This document shows positions 54,475-64,000 of a DNA stretch of 64,000 nt, piece after piece. Where the stretch lies: positions 43,196 to 107,195 of the forward strand of contig CAIKKY010000031.1 of the NCBI GenBank assembly GCA_903828145.1. Direction: 5' to 3'. Under the pieces are notes generated by a model. It was not told the origin of the DNA. It searched no databases and worked only from the letters and a program-made list of their open reading frames with translations. Source of the stretch: an uncultured Hyphomicrobiales bacterium. GTDB lineage: Bacteria > Pseudomonadota > Alphaproteobacteria > Rhizobiales > Devosiaceae. Made by a program: the position numbers and the translations under genes. The stretch's first letter is position 1. Each line of letters opens with the position of its first letter.

Positions 54475-56391
54475 TCAGCCCTTCGCGATCAGCGTGGGTT
54501 GGGCGATGCCCAAGGTGGTGAGCACGGTTTCGACGAGGCCCGCGCGATCAAGACCGGCGTGGGCATAGAGGTCGGCGATGCCGGCCTGTTCGGCGTAGGC
54601 GTCGGGGATCATCAGCGGTCGGAACTTCAGCTTGCCATCAAGCAGGCCCGCGCGGGCAAGATAGGTGGCCACATGGCTGCCGAAGCCACCAATGCCGCCT
54701 TCCTCGATGGTGACGAGCAGCTCGTGCTCGCGGGCGAGCCGGGTGATCAGATCGGTATCGAGCGGCTTCATGAAGCGCGCATCGGCAATGGTCGGGGTCA
54801 GCCCGAAGCTGGCCAGCCGGTCGGCGGCGGCCAGCACTTCACCGAGCCGCGTGCCGAAGTTGAGAAGGGCCACGGTCTTGCCCTCGGTGATTATCCGGCC
54901 CTTGCCGATTTCAAGCGTAGCCCCGCGCGCGGGCATATCAACGCCCAGTCCTTCGCCGCGCGGGTAGCGGAAAGCGATGGGGCCTTCGTCATACAGCGCG
55001 GCCGTTGTGACCATATGCTTGAGTTCCGCCTCATCGCCTGCGGCCATGATGACGAGGCCCGGGATCGCGCCGAGAAAAGCATTATCGTAATTGCCGGCGT
55101 GGGTCGGGCCATCGGCGCCGACATAGCCCGCCCGATCAATGGCGAAGCGCACCGGCAGGCCCTGCACGGCGACATCGTGAATCACCTGATCATAGGCGCG
55201 CTGCAAGAAGGTGGAATAGATCGCGCAGAAGGGTTTCAGGCCCTCGCTTGCCATGCCGGCAGCGAAGGTCACGGCATGCTGTTCGGCAATGCCGACATCG
55301 AAACAGCGTGACGGGAAGAGGTCGCTGAAGCGGTCGAGCCCGGTGCCGTTCGGCATGGCGGCGGTCACGGCGACAATGCGGCTGTCGCGCTCGGCCTCGG
55401 CAATCAGGCTCTCACCAAAGACCGATGTATAGCTCGGGGCGTTGGAGACCGGCTTGCTCTGGGCGCCGGTGATGACGTTGAATTTGTTGACGCCGTGATA
55501 CTTGTCGGCCGAATCCTCGGCGGGGGCATAGCCCTTGCCCTTTTTGGTGACGACATGAATGAGCGCCGGGCCCTTTTCACTGGCGCGAACATTATCGAGC
55601 ACGTCGATGAGGTCGTTGAGATTGTGGCCATCGATGGGCCCGACATAGAAAAAGCCCAGCTCTTCGAACAGCGTGCCGCCGGTGAGGAAGCCGCGCGCAT
55701 ATTCTTCGGTCTTGCGGGCGGTTTCCTGCACAAAGCGCGGCAACTTGCCGGTGATGGATTTGGCGGTATCGCGCAGGCCCTGATAGGCGCGACCGGAGAC
55801 CAGTTTGGCGAGGTACGAGCGCATGGCGCCGGTCGGCGGCGCAATCGACATGTCGTTGTCGTTGAGGATGACGATGAGACGCGCATCCATCGCACCGGCA
55901 TTGTTCATGGCCTCATAGGCCATGCCGGCCGACATGGCGCCATCGCCGATGACCGCAATGACATTGCGCGAATGGCCCAGGAGGTCGGATGCGACGGCCA
56001 TGCCCAGTCCGGCCGATATCGAGGTTGAGCTGTGCCCGGCGCCAAAGGGGTCGTAGACGCTCTCGGCGCGACGGGTGAAGCCCGATAGACCGTCCTTTTG
56101 CCGCAACGTGCGGATGCGGTTGCGGCGGCCGGTGAGAATTTTGTGCGGGTAGGCCTGATGGCCCACATCCCAGATCAGCCGATCATCGGGGGTGTTGAAC
56201 ACGGTGTGGAGCGCCACAGTCAGCTCGACCACGCCGAGCCCGGCCCCGAGGTGGCCGCCCGTCACCGACACGGCATCGATCATTTCGCTGCGCAACTCAT
56301 CGGCCAGCGTGCGCAGGTCCTCGCGGCTCATGGCTTTGAGATCGGCGGGAGAATGTACCCGATCGAGCAGCGGGGTCGGCAGTTTGTCCAC
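54475..56391 (-). CDS. dxs: 1-deoxy-D-xylulose-5-phosphate synthase
   Basis: This 638-residue thiamine-diphosphate enzyme starts the MEP isoprenoid pathway from pyruvate and glyceraldehyde 3-phosphate. [38 protein letters not shown] (ThDP-binding GDG), [16 protein letters not shown], and the transketolase pyrimidine-domain [15 protein letters not shown] are present. I choose the GTG at 56391 (AAGGA seven bases upstream, giving [12 protein letters not shown]). The ORF-track TTG at 56421 adds ten residues with no ribosome-binding site. Confidence 0.93.
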   Translation of the reverse strand: MDKLPTPLLDRVHSPADLKAMSREDLRTLADELRSEMIDAVSVTGGHLGAGLGVVELTVALHTVFNTPDDRLIWDVGHQAYPHKILTGRRNRIRTLRQKDGLSGFTRRAESVYDPFGAGHSSTSISAGLGMAVASDLLGHSRNVIAVIGDGAMSAGMAYEAMNNAGAMDARLIVILNDNDMSIAPPTGAMRSYLAKLVSGRAYQGLRDTAKSITGKLPRFVQETARKTEEYARGFLTGGTLFEELGFFYVGPIDGHNLNDLIDVLDNVRASEKGPALIHVVTKKGKGYAPAEDSADKYHGVNKFNVITGAQSKPVSNAPSYTSVFGESLIAEAERDSRIVAVTAAMPNGTGLDRFSDLFPSRCFDVGIAEQHAVTFAAGMASEGLKPFCAIYSTFLQRAYDQVIHDVAVQGLPVRFAIDRAGYVGADGPTHAGNYDNAFLGAIPGLVIMAAGDEAELKHMVTTAALYDEGPIAFRYPRGEGLGVDMPARGATLEIGKGRIITEGKTVALLNFGTRLGEVLAAADRLASFGLTPTIADARFMKPLDTDLITRLAREHELLVTIEEGGIGGFGSHVATYLARAGLLDGKLKFRPLMIPDAYAEQAGIADLYAHAGLDRAGLVETVLTTLGIAQPTLIAKG

Positions 56392-56489
56392 GAGGTCGTC
56401 CTTTGGGGCGCATGAGCGCAAGCGAGGAAACTAGGCGTTTGGGCCCGCTATTGCAACGCCAGCGGGGGTCTTTGCCTATGGGTTTGCGC

Positions 56490-57947
56490 CTAAAGATCAG
56501 CCACTGCGATGAGGCGGCCGCCGATAAACCGATCGTAAGCCGGTATCGCGGCATCGGCTTTGACGAGGTGCATCAGCACCGTGTTGGCCCCAAGCTCGGT
56601 GGTTTTGTCGAGGTAGCCTTCAGCCTCGGTCAGGTCAGCCCAGAAGGCGGCCGTGATGGGCTGGGGCACGACCAGGGTTTCGTTCACATGATCCATGTCT
56701 GGGGCGATGAAATCGATCCCCGCGCGCAGGGCGAGCGCGCTGGCGAGCCCGTTTGACCGGATATGATGGTCGAGCGCGTCGGCCATCAGGGTCTGCGGGT
56801 CGGCAAGCGCGGTAAACGTACCTTCAAAGAACCGGGTCACGAGGCCCGGTTCGTCCGACAGGCTATCGTCGGCGGCGCCGTCAATCAGGGCGGCGAGGGG
56901 GTCGAGGTCGCCGACCTCCGGCGCATAGGCGGTGATCAAGGTGCCATCGGCGGCCTCTGTCGGCACGGCGCCCTCAAGCATGCGGCTGGCGGTTCGGAGG
57001 CCTGATGGTCGGGTGGCAGGTATTGGCGCGAGCCGGGCGCTATCGAGACTGCCGGGCAGGGCGGCAACCAGCGTGCGGCCCGGGCGGTAGAGCGGAATCG
57101 GCGCGGTTACCGTGGTGGTTGCCACAAGGCGTTGCGCCGGATCATCGCCAATCGCCTCGCGCGCTGCCGGTCGGGGCGCGATGGCGGCGCCATCGACGGC
57201 GGCGACCAGCACGTTATCCGCGAGGGGCGGCAGATTGCCGGTGCAGGGCACGGTGTGGCAGCGCGACCACTCGGCCATGGCGAAGACCCGACCGGGTTCA
57301 GACAGCGGCTTGCCATCGGACGGCAGGTGCAGGGTCTTGCCATCGGGGAAGATTTTCTTGAGCTGCGCCCGTGTCATTCGCGGCCAGGCGCGGACATTGC
57401 CGGTATCGACATGCACGAAGGGACTGCCCGAGGTGGGGTAATAGCCGACTCCGCCCACCTGATAGCGCATTGCGGCTTCGCGCAACTTCGCGAGCGGCAC
57501 GCCGGGGATATAGATGTCCATGGCCTTGCCGCGCATATGCTGGGAGTTTTCTGCGACACCCATCGAGGTTTTGCGCAGGTTGGCATTGGTCTGGGGCGTG
57601 CGGTAGGACGACACGATATTGACCGGCTGGGTAGCGCCGACCTGCTGGTAGATCTGCCAGATGAGATCAAACAGGGCGGGGTCCATGCGGGTGGGCTCCT
57701 TGGTCCGCCAATCGGCGAGGAACCGGTTCATGGCACTCAGCACCGACTGATCGTACTGGCCGTTTTTGCGGAAGGTGAAGCGGGCGGTTTCGCCCGTATG
57801 GGTGTGGTGCAGCCACAGGGTGCGGTCGCCGCCATTGGCGGTAACGGGGTTGCTGGCCATCATCGGCACGACGAGCGCGACAAGCACCAGCACGGCTATG
57901 CCGAACCGCCGCAAAATCCGTGTGCTGTGTGCCAATCGTCCCTGCAC
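56490..57947 (-). CDS. DUF882 / M15-like peptidase domain protein
   Basis: This 485-residue protein has an N-terminal signal anchor (FGIAVLVLVALVVPMMASNPV) and a domain at about 40-200 with the M15A-like zinc pattern: IVSSYRTPQTNANLR, SQHMRGKAMDIYIPG and SGSPFVHVDTG. The DUF882/YcbK group is thought to act on cell-wall peptides. The C-terminal 280 residues show no domain I recognise and look like a low-complexity, Ala/Pro-rich region. A GTG at 57947 is the only start found. The neighbour is an L,D-transpeptidase gene, so both may act on peptidoglycan. Confidence 0.8.
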   Translation of the reverse strand: MQGRLAHSTRILRRFGIAVLVLVALVVPMMASNPVTANGGDRTLWLHHTHTGETARFTFRKNGQYDQSVLSAMNRFLADWRTKEPTRMDPALFDLIWQIYQQVGATQPVNIVSSYRTPQTNANLRKTSMGVAENSQHMRGKAMDIYIPGVPLAKLREAAMRYQVGGVGYYPTSGSPFVHVDTGNVRAWPRMTRAQLKKIFPDGKTLHLPSDGKPLSEPGRVFAMAEWSRCHTVPCTGNLPPLADNVLVAAVDGAAIAPRPAAREAIGDDPAQRLVATTTVTAPIPLYRPGRTLVAALPGSLDSARLAPIPATRPSGLRTASRMLEGAVPTEAADGTLITAYAPEVGDLDPLAALIDGAADDSLSDEPGLVTRFFEGTFTALADPQTLMADALDHHIRSNGLASALALRAGIDFIAPDMDHVNETLVVPQPITAAFWADLTEAEGYLDKTTELGANTVLMHLVKADAAIPAYDRFIGGRLIAVADL

Positions 57948-58112
57948 GCTTGCGCAACCGCTTTCGTTTGAGAAGGCTGAAGTCTAGCACGGCTGGGGGC
58001 ACGAATTGTTAACGCTACCCATCCGTAAAGACCTTGGCCCTCGCCCGTATAGGGGCTGATCTACACGTCTAAATCGGGCCGAAGCATGGCCTCAACTGCG
58101 GCAATCCGATGC

Positions 58113-59834
58113 TTATTGCGCCGCCTCGGCGACGGTTTCTGGTTTCGGGGCCGGGGCTTTCAGCCCCAACAGCTCGATGATCTTGCGATTGGCGCCATAG
58201 ACATCGCCATAGGAGCGAATGGTCCCATCGGGGTCAACGCGCAGGGTGAAATAGGTGATGTGCACCGGAATACTGGACTTGAGCGTGACCCAGCGTTCCT
58301 TGGGCCCGAAAAGCGCTTCAAGGCTGGCGCGGTCGAGGCCCGGCTCTTCAGCGAGCAGCGCATCGGCGAATTCCAGGGGGTTTTCCACCCGCACGCAGCC
58401 GTGCGAATAGGCCCGGAAACTGCGGGAAAACAGCGATTTCGATGGCGTATCGTGCAGGTAAACATCATGCACATTGGGGAACAGGAATTTCACGCGGCCG
58501 AGCGCATTGCCATCGCCGGGCAATTGCCGGATCTGGAACTGGTTGATGTTGGTGCTCGACCAGTCGATGGCCGACGCATTCACCACCTTGCCGCTGTACA
58601 GCATTTCCATGTTCTGGCTGGAGAGATAGCCGGGGTTTTTGACGAGCGCCGGTTTGATCTCATTGACCGCAATCGAGGGCGGCACGTTCCAGTAGGGATT
58701 GACGACGATATGCTCGATCTCGTCGTTGAACACCGGGGTCCGGTTTTCAGGACGGCCGACGACGACGCGGGTGGTGTAGGCAATGTCGCCCTTGTTGACG
58801 ATCCAGAGCCTGAACTCGGGAATGTTCACCGTCACTTCAAAGACGCCGAAGTCGTTCGGCTCCCAGCGCCAGCGTTCCATATTGGCGATGATGTCTTCTT
58901 TGGTCGTGGCTGAGGCGCCATTGAGCGCGGCAATGGTCGCGGGTCCGATCACGCCATCGGCATTGAGGCCGAGGTCGGCCTGAAAGGCCTCAACCGCCTG
59001 CACCAGCGGCTGATCGTAGGTGATATCGGCTTTGGCCTCGGCTCCGGCGGTTTCCGGCACTTCGGGCTCTGCCACCTGCAGACGCTGGCGCAGCAGGGTG
59101 ACGCGTTCGTCCTGCATGCCGGGCTTCAACAGCTCGCCTTCGGGAATGAGGATCGCGGCATCGACAACGGTGCCGTCGTAGAATTTCGCGAGCGCCGACT
59201 TCAGGCCGAGAAATTCAGGCTGGGTCGGGGACAGTGCCAACAGGAGCTTGTCGGGCTCGGCCGACGTCGCGAGGTCAATCAGGGTTTTGGCTTCATCAAG
59301 CCGCTTGGGCGTGATCGTCCAATCGGGATCAACGTCGCGCGGGCGGACGCGGCCACCGAAGGCGTCGGCGGCATAGCGCAGCGCTGCGGAGGAAAAGGCC
59401 GCTTCCAGCTTGGCGAGTTTGGCCGGGTCACTGCCTGCGGCGGCGATATCGATATCCGGTGTCAGATAGTCGGCGGGGTTAAAGCCCTCGCGCTCGGCCG
59501 CTTTGAACACGGTGATGATTTTTTCGGCGGTCGCGGAGAACACCGGCGGCTTCGTTCCGTCCTGATGCACCCACAGCGGGGCGAAGTGCCGCGCGCCATA
59601 GAAATAATAGAGATCACGCGCGGCGGCAAAGGCGCGGGTGCCTCGCTCAAGGCTCTGATAGCGCGCGCTCAATGCCGCTTTGATGGCACGGCCGAGATCA
59701 TCGAGCGGTGGGGCGATCACCACGGGCGCCGAGGCCTCGGGTGCCGACGCGGGCGCTGCCTCGGCAGCCACAAGGGGCAGGCTCGCGGACCCGAGAATAA
59801 TGCCCGCAAGCAGCATGGCCTTCAATGTGGGCAT
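58113..59834 (-). CDS. L,D-transpeptidase (YkuD) with peptidoglycan-binding domain
   Basis: This is a 573-residue periplasmic protein. The signal peptide is MPTLKAMLLAGIILG...VAAEA. A helical scaffold (about 50-230) and a PG_binding_1 repeat (DERVTLLRQRL...ADLGLNADGVIGPATIAALN, about 240-305) precede the YkuD domain, where the catalytic Cys480 lies in YSHGCVRVENP. Large enzymes of this YcbB type form 3-3 cross-links in peptidoglycan. I start at the ATG at 59834, ten codons after the ORF-track start. Confidence 0.88.
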   Translation of the reverse strand: MPTLKAMLLAGIILGSASLPLVAAEAAPASAPEASAPVVIAPPLDDLGRAIKAALSARYQSLERGTRAFAAARDLYYFYGARHFAPLWVHQDGTKPPVFSATAEKIITVFKAAEREGFNPADYLTPDIDIAAAGSDPAKLAKLEAAFSSAALRYAADAFGGRVRPRDVDPDWTITPKRLDEAKTLIDLATSAEPDKLLLALSPTQPEFLGLKSALAKFYDGTVVDAAILIPEGELLKPGMQDERVTLLRQRLQVAEPEVPETAGAEAKADITYDQPLVQAVEAFQADLGLNADGVIGPATIAALNGASATTKEDIIANMERWRWEPNDFGVFEVTVNIPEFRLWIVNKGDIAYTTRVVVGRPENRTPVFNDEIEHIVVNPYWNVPPSIAVNEIKPALVKNPGYLSSQNMEMLYSGKVVNASAIDWSSTNINQFQIRQLPGDGNALGRVKFLFPNVHDVYLHDTPSKSLFSRSFRAYSHGCVRVENPLEFADALLAEEPGLDRASLEALFGPKERWVTLKSSIPVHITYFTLRVDPDGTIRSYGDVYGANRKIIELLGLKAPAPKPETVAEAAQ

Positions 59835-59985
59835 CGGGGGAGACTCCGGAGAACGAAACGCCATCGGCGTGTGCTTGCCTTAAATAGATGCGCTTGGAAA
59901 AGCGGAAAGTCCGTAACGTAACAATTCCTCTCGGAAACGTGACTTTATGGTGTTGAAGTGGCGCAACATCGCATTTCTGCGCATC

Positions 59986-61416
59986 TTACGCCGCTTCGGC
60001 GGCCTCGAGGCCGTATTCGGCAAGCTTGCGATAGAGCGTCGAGCGCCCAATCCCCAGTGCGCGGGCAATACGCGACATGTGATGGTCATATTTGATCAGC
60101 GCATGGGCGATCAGATCGCGTTCCACTTCGGCCAGCGAGCGCACCTCGCCTTCGGCGCTGAGAAAGCGGTCGCTGGCGGGGTTTACGGCGGGCGGGTTGG
60201 CATCGACATGCACCGGGGCAGGGGCCGGCCCTGATTCGGCTGGGGCCGTCACGGGCAGGCCCATCTGGGCCGACAGGTGGGGCAGGGCGGCTGCCGCGAT
60301 CTCGGCATGGGGCGAGAGGGCGGCGGCGCGGTAGAGCGTTGATTCGAGTTCGCGCACATTGCCCGGCCAGCTAAAGGCGCGCAGCAGCGCTTCGGCTTCA
60401 GCCGAGAGGCCGCGCAGCGGCTTGCCCAATTCGGCACCAGCGCGAATGAGCGTCGCCGCCGTCAGGCCTTTCAGGTCCTCACGCCGGTCGCGGAGCGGCG
60501 GCAGATAGAGCGGCATGACGCCGAGACGGTAAAACAGCGGTTCGCTGAAGCTGCCGGATTTCGTCAGGTTCAGCAGCCGGATGCGCGTGCTGGCGATCAG
60601 GCGGACATCGGCCCGGAGCGGTCGCGGGCTGCCGAGTGGCGTCGAAAAGCCGGTTTCGAGCACGCCGAGGAGCTTGTCCTGCAGCGCGGGAGGCAAGCTG
60701 CCGATATCGCGCAGATAGAGCGTGCCGCCCTGGGCCTCGGCGATGGCGCCGGTCTGGTCTTCGCCGCGCTGGCGGCGGCCGAAGAGCCGGGCCTCAAGCT
60801 CGGCGGGCGGGATGGCCGCGCAATCGACGCGGACAAAGGGTTTGGCCGCGCGGGCGCTCTGGGCGTGAATGGCGCGGGCGAGCAGGGTCTTGCCGACACC
60901 GGCCTCGCCTTCGATCAGCACCGGCATATCGGCACGCGCGGCGCGGGCGGCCTGAGCCACGGCGCGTTCGACACCGGCAGATGCGGTTTCAATATCGCTG
61001 AGGGCCACTGTCCCCTGCTGGCGGCGGGCGTTTTGGGCCACCAGATCTTCAAGCGCTGCCATGCGCAGCACCAGCGCCAGCGAGGCGGCGAGGCGACCCG
61101 GTTCGGCAATGCGACCAATGACATCGGCGGCGCCGTGCCGCAGCGCGGTTTGCGCCATGGCTTCGTCGCGCGCACCAAAGGCAATGGCGGGCACGCGCAG
61201 CGCCTCGCGCGTCAGGGCGGCGAGAACAGCAAAGCCGTCGCGCTCGGGCATGACCAATTGCACGACCAGCGCACCGATGCCCCCTTCTTCGCGAAGGAGA
61301 TCCAGAGCCTCGTCGGCACCGCGGGCGAGGACGGGGCGATGGCCCAGTTTTTCGATCTCGCCTGCAAAATTACGCAACTCAACAGGGTCGTGACTGACCA
61401 CAAGAATACGCGACAT
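59986..61416 (-). CDS. NtrC-type regulator with degenerate receiver and no GAFTGA loop
   Basis: This 476-residue protein has receiver, AAA+ and Fis-type HTH domains in the order of sigma-54 activators. The receiver (1-120) has Gln53 where the phosphoacceptor Asp belongs (VVQLVMPERDG) and Ser-His-Asp in place of the acidic pocket. The AAA+ domain has Walker A GEAGVGKTLLARAI and an intact FSWPGNVRELES. However, the sigma-54-contact GAFTGA loop is replaced by GEDQTGAI, and Walker B reads LYLRDIG instead of LFLDEIG. The Fis helix (MSRIARALGIGRSTLYRKL) is intact. It probably binds DNA without phosphorylation and may not activate sigma-54. The gene stands alone, 152 bp from the L,D-transpeptidase gene. 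Confidence 0.82.
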   Translation of the reverse strand: MSRILVVSHDPVELRNFAGEIEKLGHRPVLARGADEALDLLREEGGIGALVVQLVMPERDGFAVLAALTREALRVPAIAFGARDEAMAQTALRHGAADVIGRIAEPGRLAASLALVLRMAALEDLVAQNARRQQGTVALSDIETASAGVERAVAQAARAARADMPVLIEGEAGVGKTLLARAIHAQSARAAKPFVRVDCAAIPPAELEARLFGRRQRGEDQTGAIAEAQGGTLYLRDIGSLPPALQDKLLGVLETGFSTPLGSPRPLRADVRLIASTRIRLLNLTKSGSFSEPLFYRLGVMPLYLPPLRDRREDLKGLTAATLIRAGAELGKPLRGLSAEAEALLRAFSWPGNVRELESTLYRAAALSPHAEIAAAALPHLSAQMGLPVTAPAESGPAPAPVHVDANPPAVNPASDRFLSAEGEVRSLAEVERDLIAHALIKYDHHMSRIARALGIGRSTLYRKLAEYGLEAAEAA

Positions 61417-61669
61417 GCGACTGTACTCAACACAAGCGGCCGATCGGCGTTCTGCCGAATCGAACTGTACCGTTATGGGCCAGATTAGGGGGCACGGGTT
61501 AAAGCGCGCTTAAGCATAAAGCGGGTTTTGGCCCGGCCTGCGGGGCGGGAGCGCCTGCGCCGTCGGCTTGGCTTCACAGCGCCGTTCCGGGCGGTTAATG
61601 TCCCGGCGCTTTAGTGCAGGCGACCGTGCCGAAGATCGTGCGCGGCCCCCGTGTTTTCAGGAGCAGGCT

Positions 61670-63511
61670 TTGCCGTTTTTGCCAAAACCCTTTTTCGCCG
61701 CCGAGACCTCTGCCGAGCGCCCGTCTGGCCCCAATGCCTTCGGCGCGCTGCCCACCTGGGATCTTGATGATCTCTATGTCGGCAATGATGATCCGGCGCT
61801 TGCGGCTGATCTCGCCAAGGCCGAGGCCGAGGCGAAGGCCTTTGAGGCCGCGTTCAAGGGCCAGCTTCTGGCGCTCGCGCAAACGGGCGGACTGGCTGCG
61901 GCGGTTGCGCGCTATGAGGCGCTGAGCGATCTGTCGGGCAAGCTCGGCTCCTATGCGTTTTTGCAATATGTACGCAACACCGACGATCCGGCGCGGGTGA
62001 AGTTTCTGGGCGACTTGAGCCAGGCGCTGAGTGACCTCTCGACCGGGCTGATCTTTTTCGGGCTCGAACTCAACCGCATTGATGAAGCGGTGCTGGAGAC
62101 GGCCTTTGCCAGCGACGCGGCGCTCGCGCGCTACCGGCCGTGGTTCGCCGAGTTGCGGAAGGCCAAGCCGCACCAGCTCGAAGACCGGGTGGAAGAGCTG
62201 TTCCACGAAAAATCGGTGACCGGTGCCGGCGCGTGGAACCGGCTGTTTGACGAGACCATGGCGTCGCTGAAGTTTGAGGCCGAAGGCGAGGAAATGAACC
62301 TCGAAACCATCCTCAACCTTCTGGTCGATCGGGACCCCAACGTGCGGGAGGCGGCGTTTGGCGGGCTGTCGAAAACGCTCCACACCAATGAGAAACTGTT
62401 CACGCACATCACCAATGTCCTGGCGAAAGACAAGGAAATCTCGGATCGCTGGCGCGGCTTTGCCGACATTGCCGATAGCCGCCACCTGGATAATTCGGTG
62501 GAGCGCGAGGTGGTCGACGCGCTGCAGACGGCGGTGCGCGCGGCCTATCCGCGGCTCAGCCACCGCTATTATCAGATGAAGGCCAAGTGGTTCGGCCTCG
62601 ACAAGCTGAACGCATGGGATCGCAACGCGCCGCTCCCCAGTGCCGACGACCGGATTTTTGATTGGACGACGGCGCGCGAGACGGTGCTGTCAGCCTATGG
62701 CCGGTTTTCGCCGCAGCTGCGCAGCATAGCCGAGCCGTTTTTCGAGAAGGGCTGGATCGACGCTCCGGTGAGGCCGGGCAAATCTCCGGGGGCGTTCGCA
62801 CACCCCACCGTGCCGTCGGCGCACCCGTATCTGATGCTCAACTATATGGGCAAAGCCCGTGACGTGATGACACTGGCCCATGAGCTGGGCCATGGCGTGC
62901 ATCAGGTGCTGGCGGGGCCGCAGGGGGCGCTGATGGCCCCGACGCCGCTGACGCTGGCGGAAACGGCATCGGTATTTGGCGAAATGCTGACGTTCCGCGC
63001 CATGCTCGATGCGACGACCGATCCGAAACAGCGCTTTGCGCTGTTGTCGAGCAAGGTCGAGGACATGCTCAATACGGTGGTGCGGCAAATCGCCTTCTAT
63101 AGTTTTGAGCGCGAGGTCCATACCCGACGCCGTGCGGGGGAATTGACGACGGCGGATCTCAACCAGATCTGGCTCGATGTTTCAGCGGAATCGCTGGGGC
63201 CTGCCATCCGGTTGAATGCAGGGTACGAGATCTTCTGGTCGTATATCCCGCATTTCATTCACTCGCCGTTTTATGTCTATGCCTACGCGTTTGGGGATTG
63301 CCTTGTGAACTCGCTGTACGCTCAATATGAAAAAGCCCATGAAGGCTTTGCCGAGCGCTATTTCGAGCTTCTGAGGGCAGGGGGCAGCAAGCACCACTCC
63401 GAACTGTTGAAACCCTTCGGGCTTGATGCCCGCGACCCCGGTTTCTGGTCGCTGGGGCTCTCGATGATCGAGCGCCTGATCGACGAGCTGGAAGCCACGC
63501 AACCGAACTGA
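61670..63511 (+). CDS. pepF: Oligoendopeptidase F (M3 family)
   Basis: This 613-residue cytoplasmic zinc peptidase cleaves peptides of about 7-20 residues. The H-E-x-x-H motif is in TLAHELGHGVHQV (about 399-411), with the third ligand Glu in LAETASVFGEML. The N-terminal PepF domain starts at GALPTWDLDDLY. I choose a TTG start at 61670: AGGAG at 61659-61663 is six bases upstream, and the length then fits the family. The ORF-track start adds 34 residues of improbable basic sequence. It probably works on peptides imported by Opp. Confidence 0.92.
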   Translation: MPFLPKPFFAAETSAERPSGPNAFGALPTWDLDDLYVGNDDPALAADLAKAEAEAKAFEAAFKGQLLALAQTGGLAAAVARYEALSDLSGKLGSYAFLQYVRNTDDPARVKFLGDLSQALSDLSTGLIFFGLELNRIDEAVLETAFASDAALARYRPWFAELRKAKPHQLEDRVEELFHEKSVTGAGAWNRLFDETMASLKFEAEGEEMNLETILNLLVDRDPNVREAAFGGLSKTLHTNEKLFTHITNVLAKDKEISDRWRGFADIADSRHLDNSVEREVVDALQTAVRAAYPRLSHRYYQMKAKWFGLDKLNAWDRNAPLPSADDRIFDWTTARETVLSAYGRFSPQLRSIAEPFFEKGWIDAPVRPGKSPGAFAHPTVPSAHPYLMLNYMGKARDVMTLAHELGHGVHQVLAGPQGALMAPTPLTLAETASVFGEMLTFRAMLDATTDPKQRFALLSSKVEDMLNTVVRQIAFYSFEREVHTRRRAGELTTADLNQIWLDVSAESLGPAIRLNAGYEIFWSYIPHFIHSPFYVYAYAFGDCLVNSLYAQYEKAHEGFAERYFELLRAGGSKHHSELLKPFGLDARDPGFWSLGLSMIERLIDELEATQPN

Positions 63512-63529
63512 TTGAGGAAGGACCACACC

Positions 63530-63772
63530 ATGGCCAAAAAGCCTGCCGCCGCAGCGACTGCGGAATCCCCGATGGATTATGCCCAGCATAACGCGACCTA
63601 CACGAGCTTTATGGCCATGGTCAAAGCCGGTATCGCCTCGTGCGTGTTTCTGGTTCTGGCGCTTTACTGCTTTATCGTGGCGGCGCAGCCGTGGCTGGGG
63701 CTGGTGCTGATCCTCGCCATGCCGGTTGCCGGTGTTCTGGCGTTCAGTTCGGGCAAGAAACAGTCCAGCTAA
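63530..63772 (+). CDS. aa3-type cytochrome c oxidase subunit IV
   Basis: This 80-residue protein has an N-terminal Ala/Lys tail followed by DYAQHNATYTSFMAMVKAG, the signature of the alphaproteobacterial small fourth subunit, and then two hydrophobic helices (about 33-54 and 56-74). Its role in the oxidase is not well known. GAGGAAGG precedes the ATG at 63530. It lies between pepF and pntA, an order seen in related genomes. Confidence 0.88.
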   Translation: MAKKPAAAATAESPMDYAQHNATYTSFMAMVKAGIASCVFLVLALYCFIVAAQPWLGLVLILAMPVAGVLAFSSGKKQSS

Positions 63773-63839
63773 GGTCGTAATCGGCCCCGGGCAGCCAGCG
63801 CGTGCTTAGCGGCGGTCCAGTGCCCAACTGGAGACTCCG

Positions 63840-64000
63840 ATGAAAATTGCGGTATTGCGCGAGCGCGCGGCGGGCGAGACCCGTGTTTCGGCGACGCCCG
63901 AAACAGTGGGCAAGCTCATTGGCCTTGGGGCCGAGCTGGCGGTCGAGAGCGGTGCGGGCGCGCACGCCCGCGTCCCCCACGCGGAGTACAAAACGGCCGG
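63840..64000 (+). CDS. pntA: NAD(P) transhydrogenase alpha subunit, N-terminal part
   Basis: The gene runs off the window. The 53 residues seen, MKIAVLRERAAGETRVSATPETV and onward, have the R-x-x-G-E-x-R-V-x-x-x-P motif of the NAD-binding domain of PntA/alanine dehydrogenase proteins. GGAGA is present before the ATG at 63840. The pntA identity is favoured because the gene follows the small aa3 subunit IV, but alanine dehydrogenase cannot be excluded from this length. Confidence 0.8.
   Translation, partial: MKIAVLRERAAGETRVSATPETVGKLIGLGAELAVESGAGAHARVPHAEYKTA

Overview
The window looks like a chromosome segment of a high-GC alphaproteobacterium, most likely of the order Hyphomicrobiales (Rhizobiales). 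Several lineage markers point the same way: a CpdR cell-cycle receiver, GapR (DUF2312), an MmgR/suhB-type small RNA, a DUF1036 gene beside pyruvate kinase, Omp25-like porins, an RpoH-type promoter followed by a ROSE-like thermometer, and a cysteine-free L36. A Devosiaceae-like relative is my guess, but no rRNA is present to test it.

Layout. 1-1.7 kb: two tandem Omp25-like outer-membrane protein genes (the first cut by the window edge) and a DUF4282 membrane protein. 1.75-8.04 kb: a 6.2-kb integrative element lying between two identical 80-bp repeats, each containing a complete tRNA-Val(CAC). It encodes a tyrosine integrase, an unknown protein, an AlpA-like regulator, a P4-type primase-helicase, a small wHTH-like protein and an exported cysteine-repeat cargo protein. 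A double-iteron palindrome that may be its origin, and arm-type repeats near both ends, complete it. 8.0-8.2 kb: the native tRNA-Val(GAC)/tRNA-Val(CAC) pair. 8.2-12.6 kb: cpdR, an N-formylglutamate amidohydrolase, the MmgR-like sRNA, hisN, an alpha/beta hydrolase and a heat-regulated hsp20. 13.2-19.4 kb: glutamate synthase gltBD. 19.4-20.2 kb: a lone Abi_2/HEPN gene and a candidate sRNA. 20.3-25.9 kb: prfC, an aldo/keto reductase and a PreP-like M16C protease. 26-28.8 kb: a DNA-repair cluster (MBL exonuclease, ATP-dependent ligase, UVR-motif protein).

28.8-36.9 kb: a fatty-acid beta-oxidation locus, with fadD-merR facing fadE-fadJ-fadI across a shared regulatory region. 37-50 kb: two complete oligopeptide ABC transporter operons in tandem, with three OppA paralogues (A1-B-C-D-F, then A2-A3-B-C-D-F). 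50-56 kb: rpmJ, an M20 dipeptidase, pyk, a DUF1036 protein, gapR and dxs. 56.5-64 kb: cell-wall and regulatory genes (DUF882/M15-like peptidase, L,D-transpeptidase, a degenerate NtrC-type regulator), pepF, an aa3-oxidase subunit IV and the start of pntA.

How the genes work together. The host genes are mostly housekeeping and heterotrophic nutrition: peptide uptake (Opp), peptide breakdown (PepF, M20, M16C), fatty-acid oxidation (Fad) and nitrogen assimilation (GltBD). The least ordinary parts are the tRNA-Val element, the isolated Abi_2 gene, the candidate small RNAs and the degenerate NtrC-type regulator. All family assignments rest on motif and architecture recognition by eye; no database search was possible.
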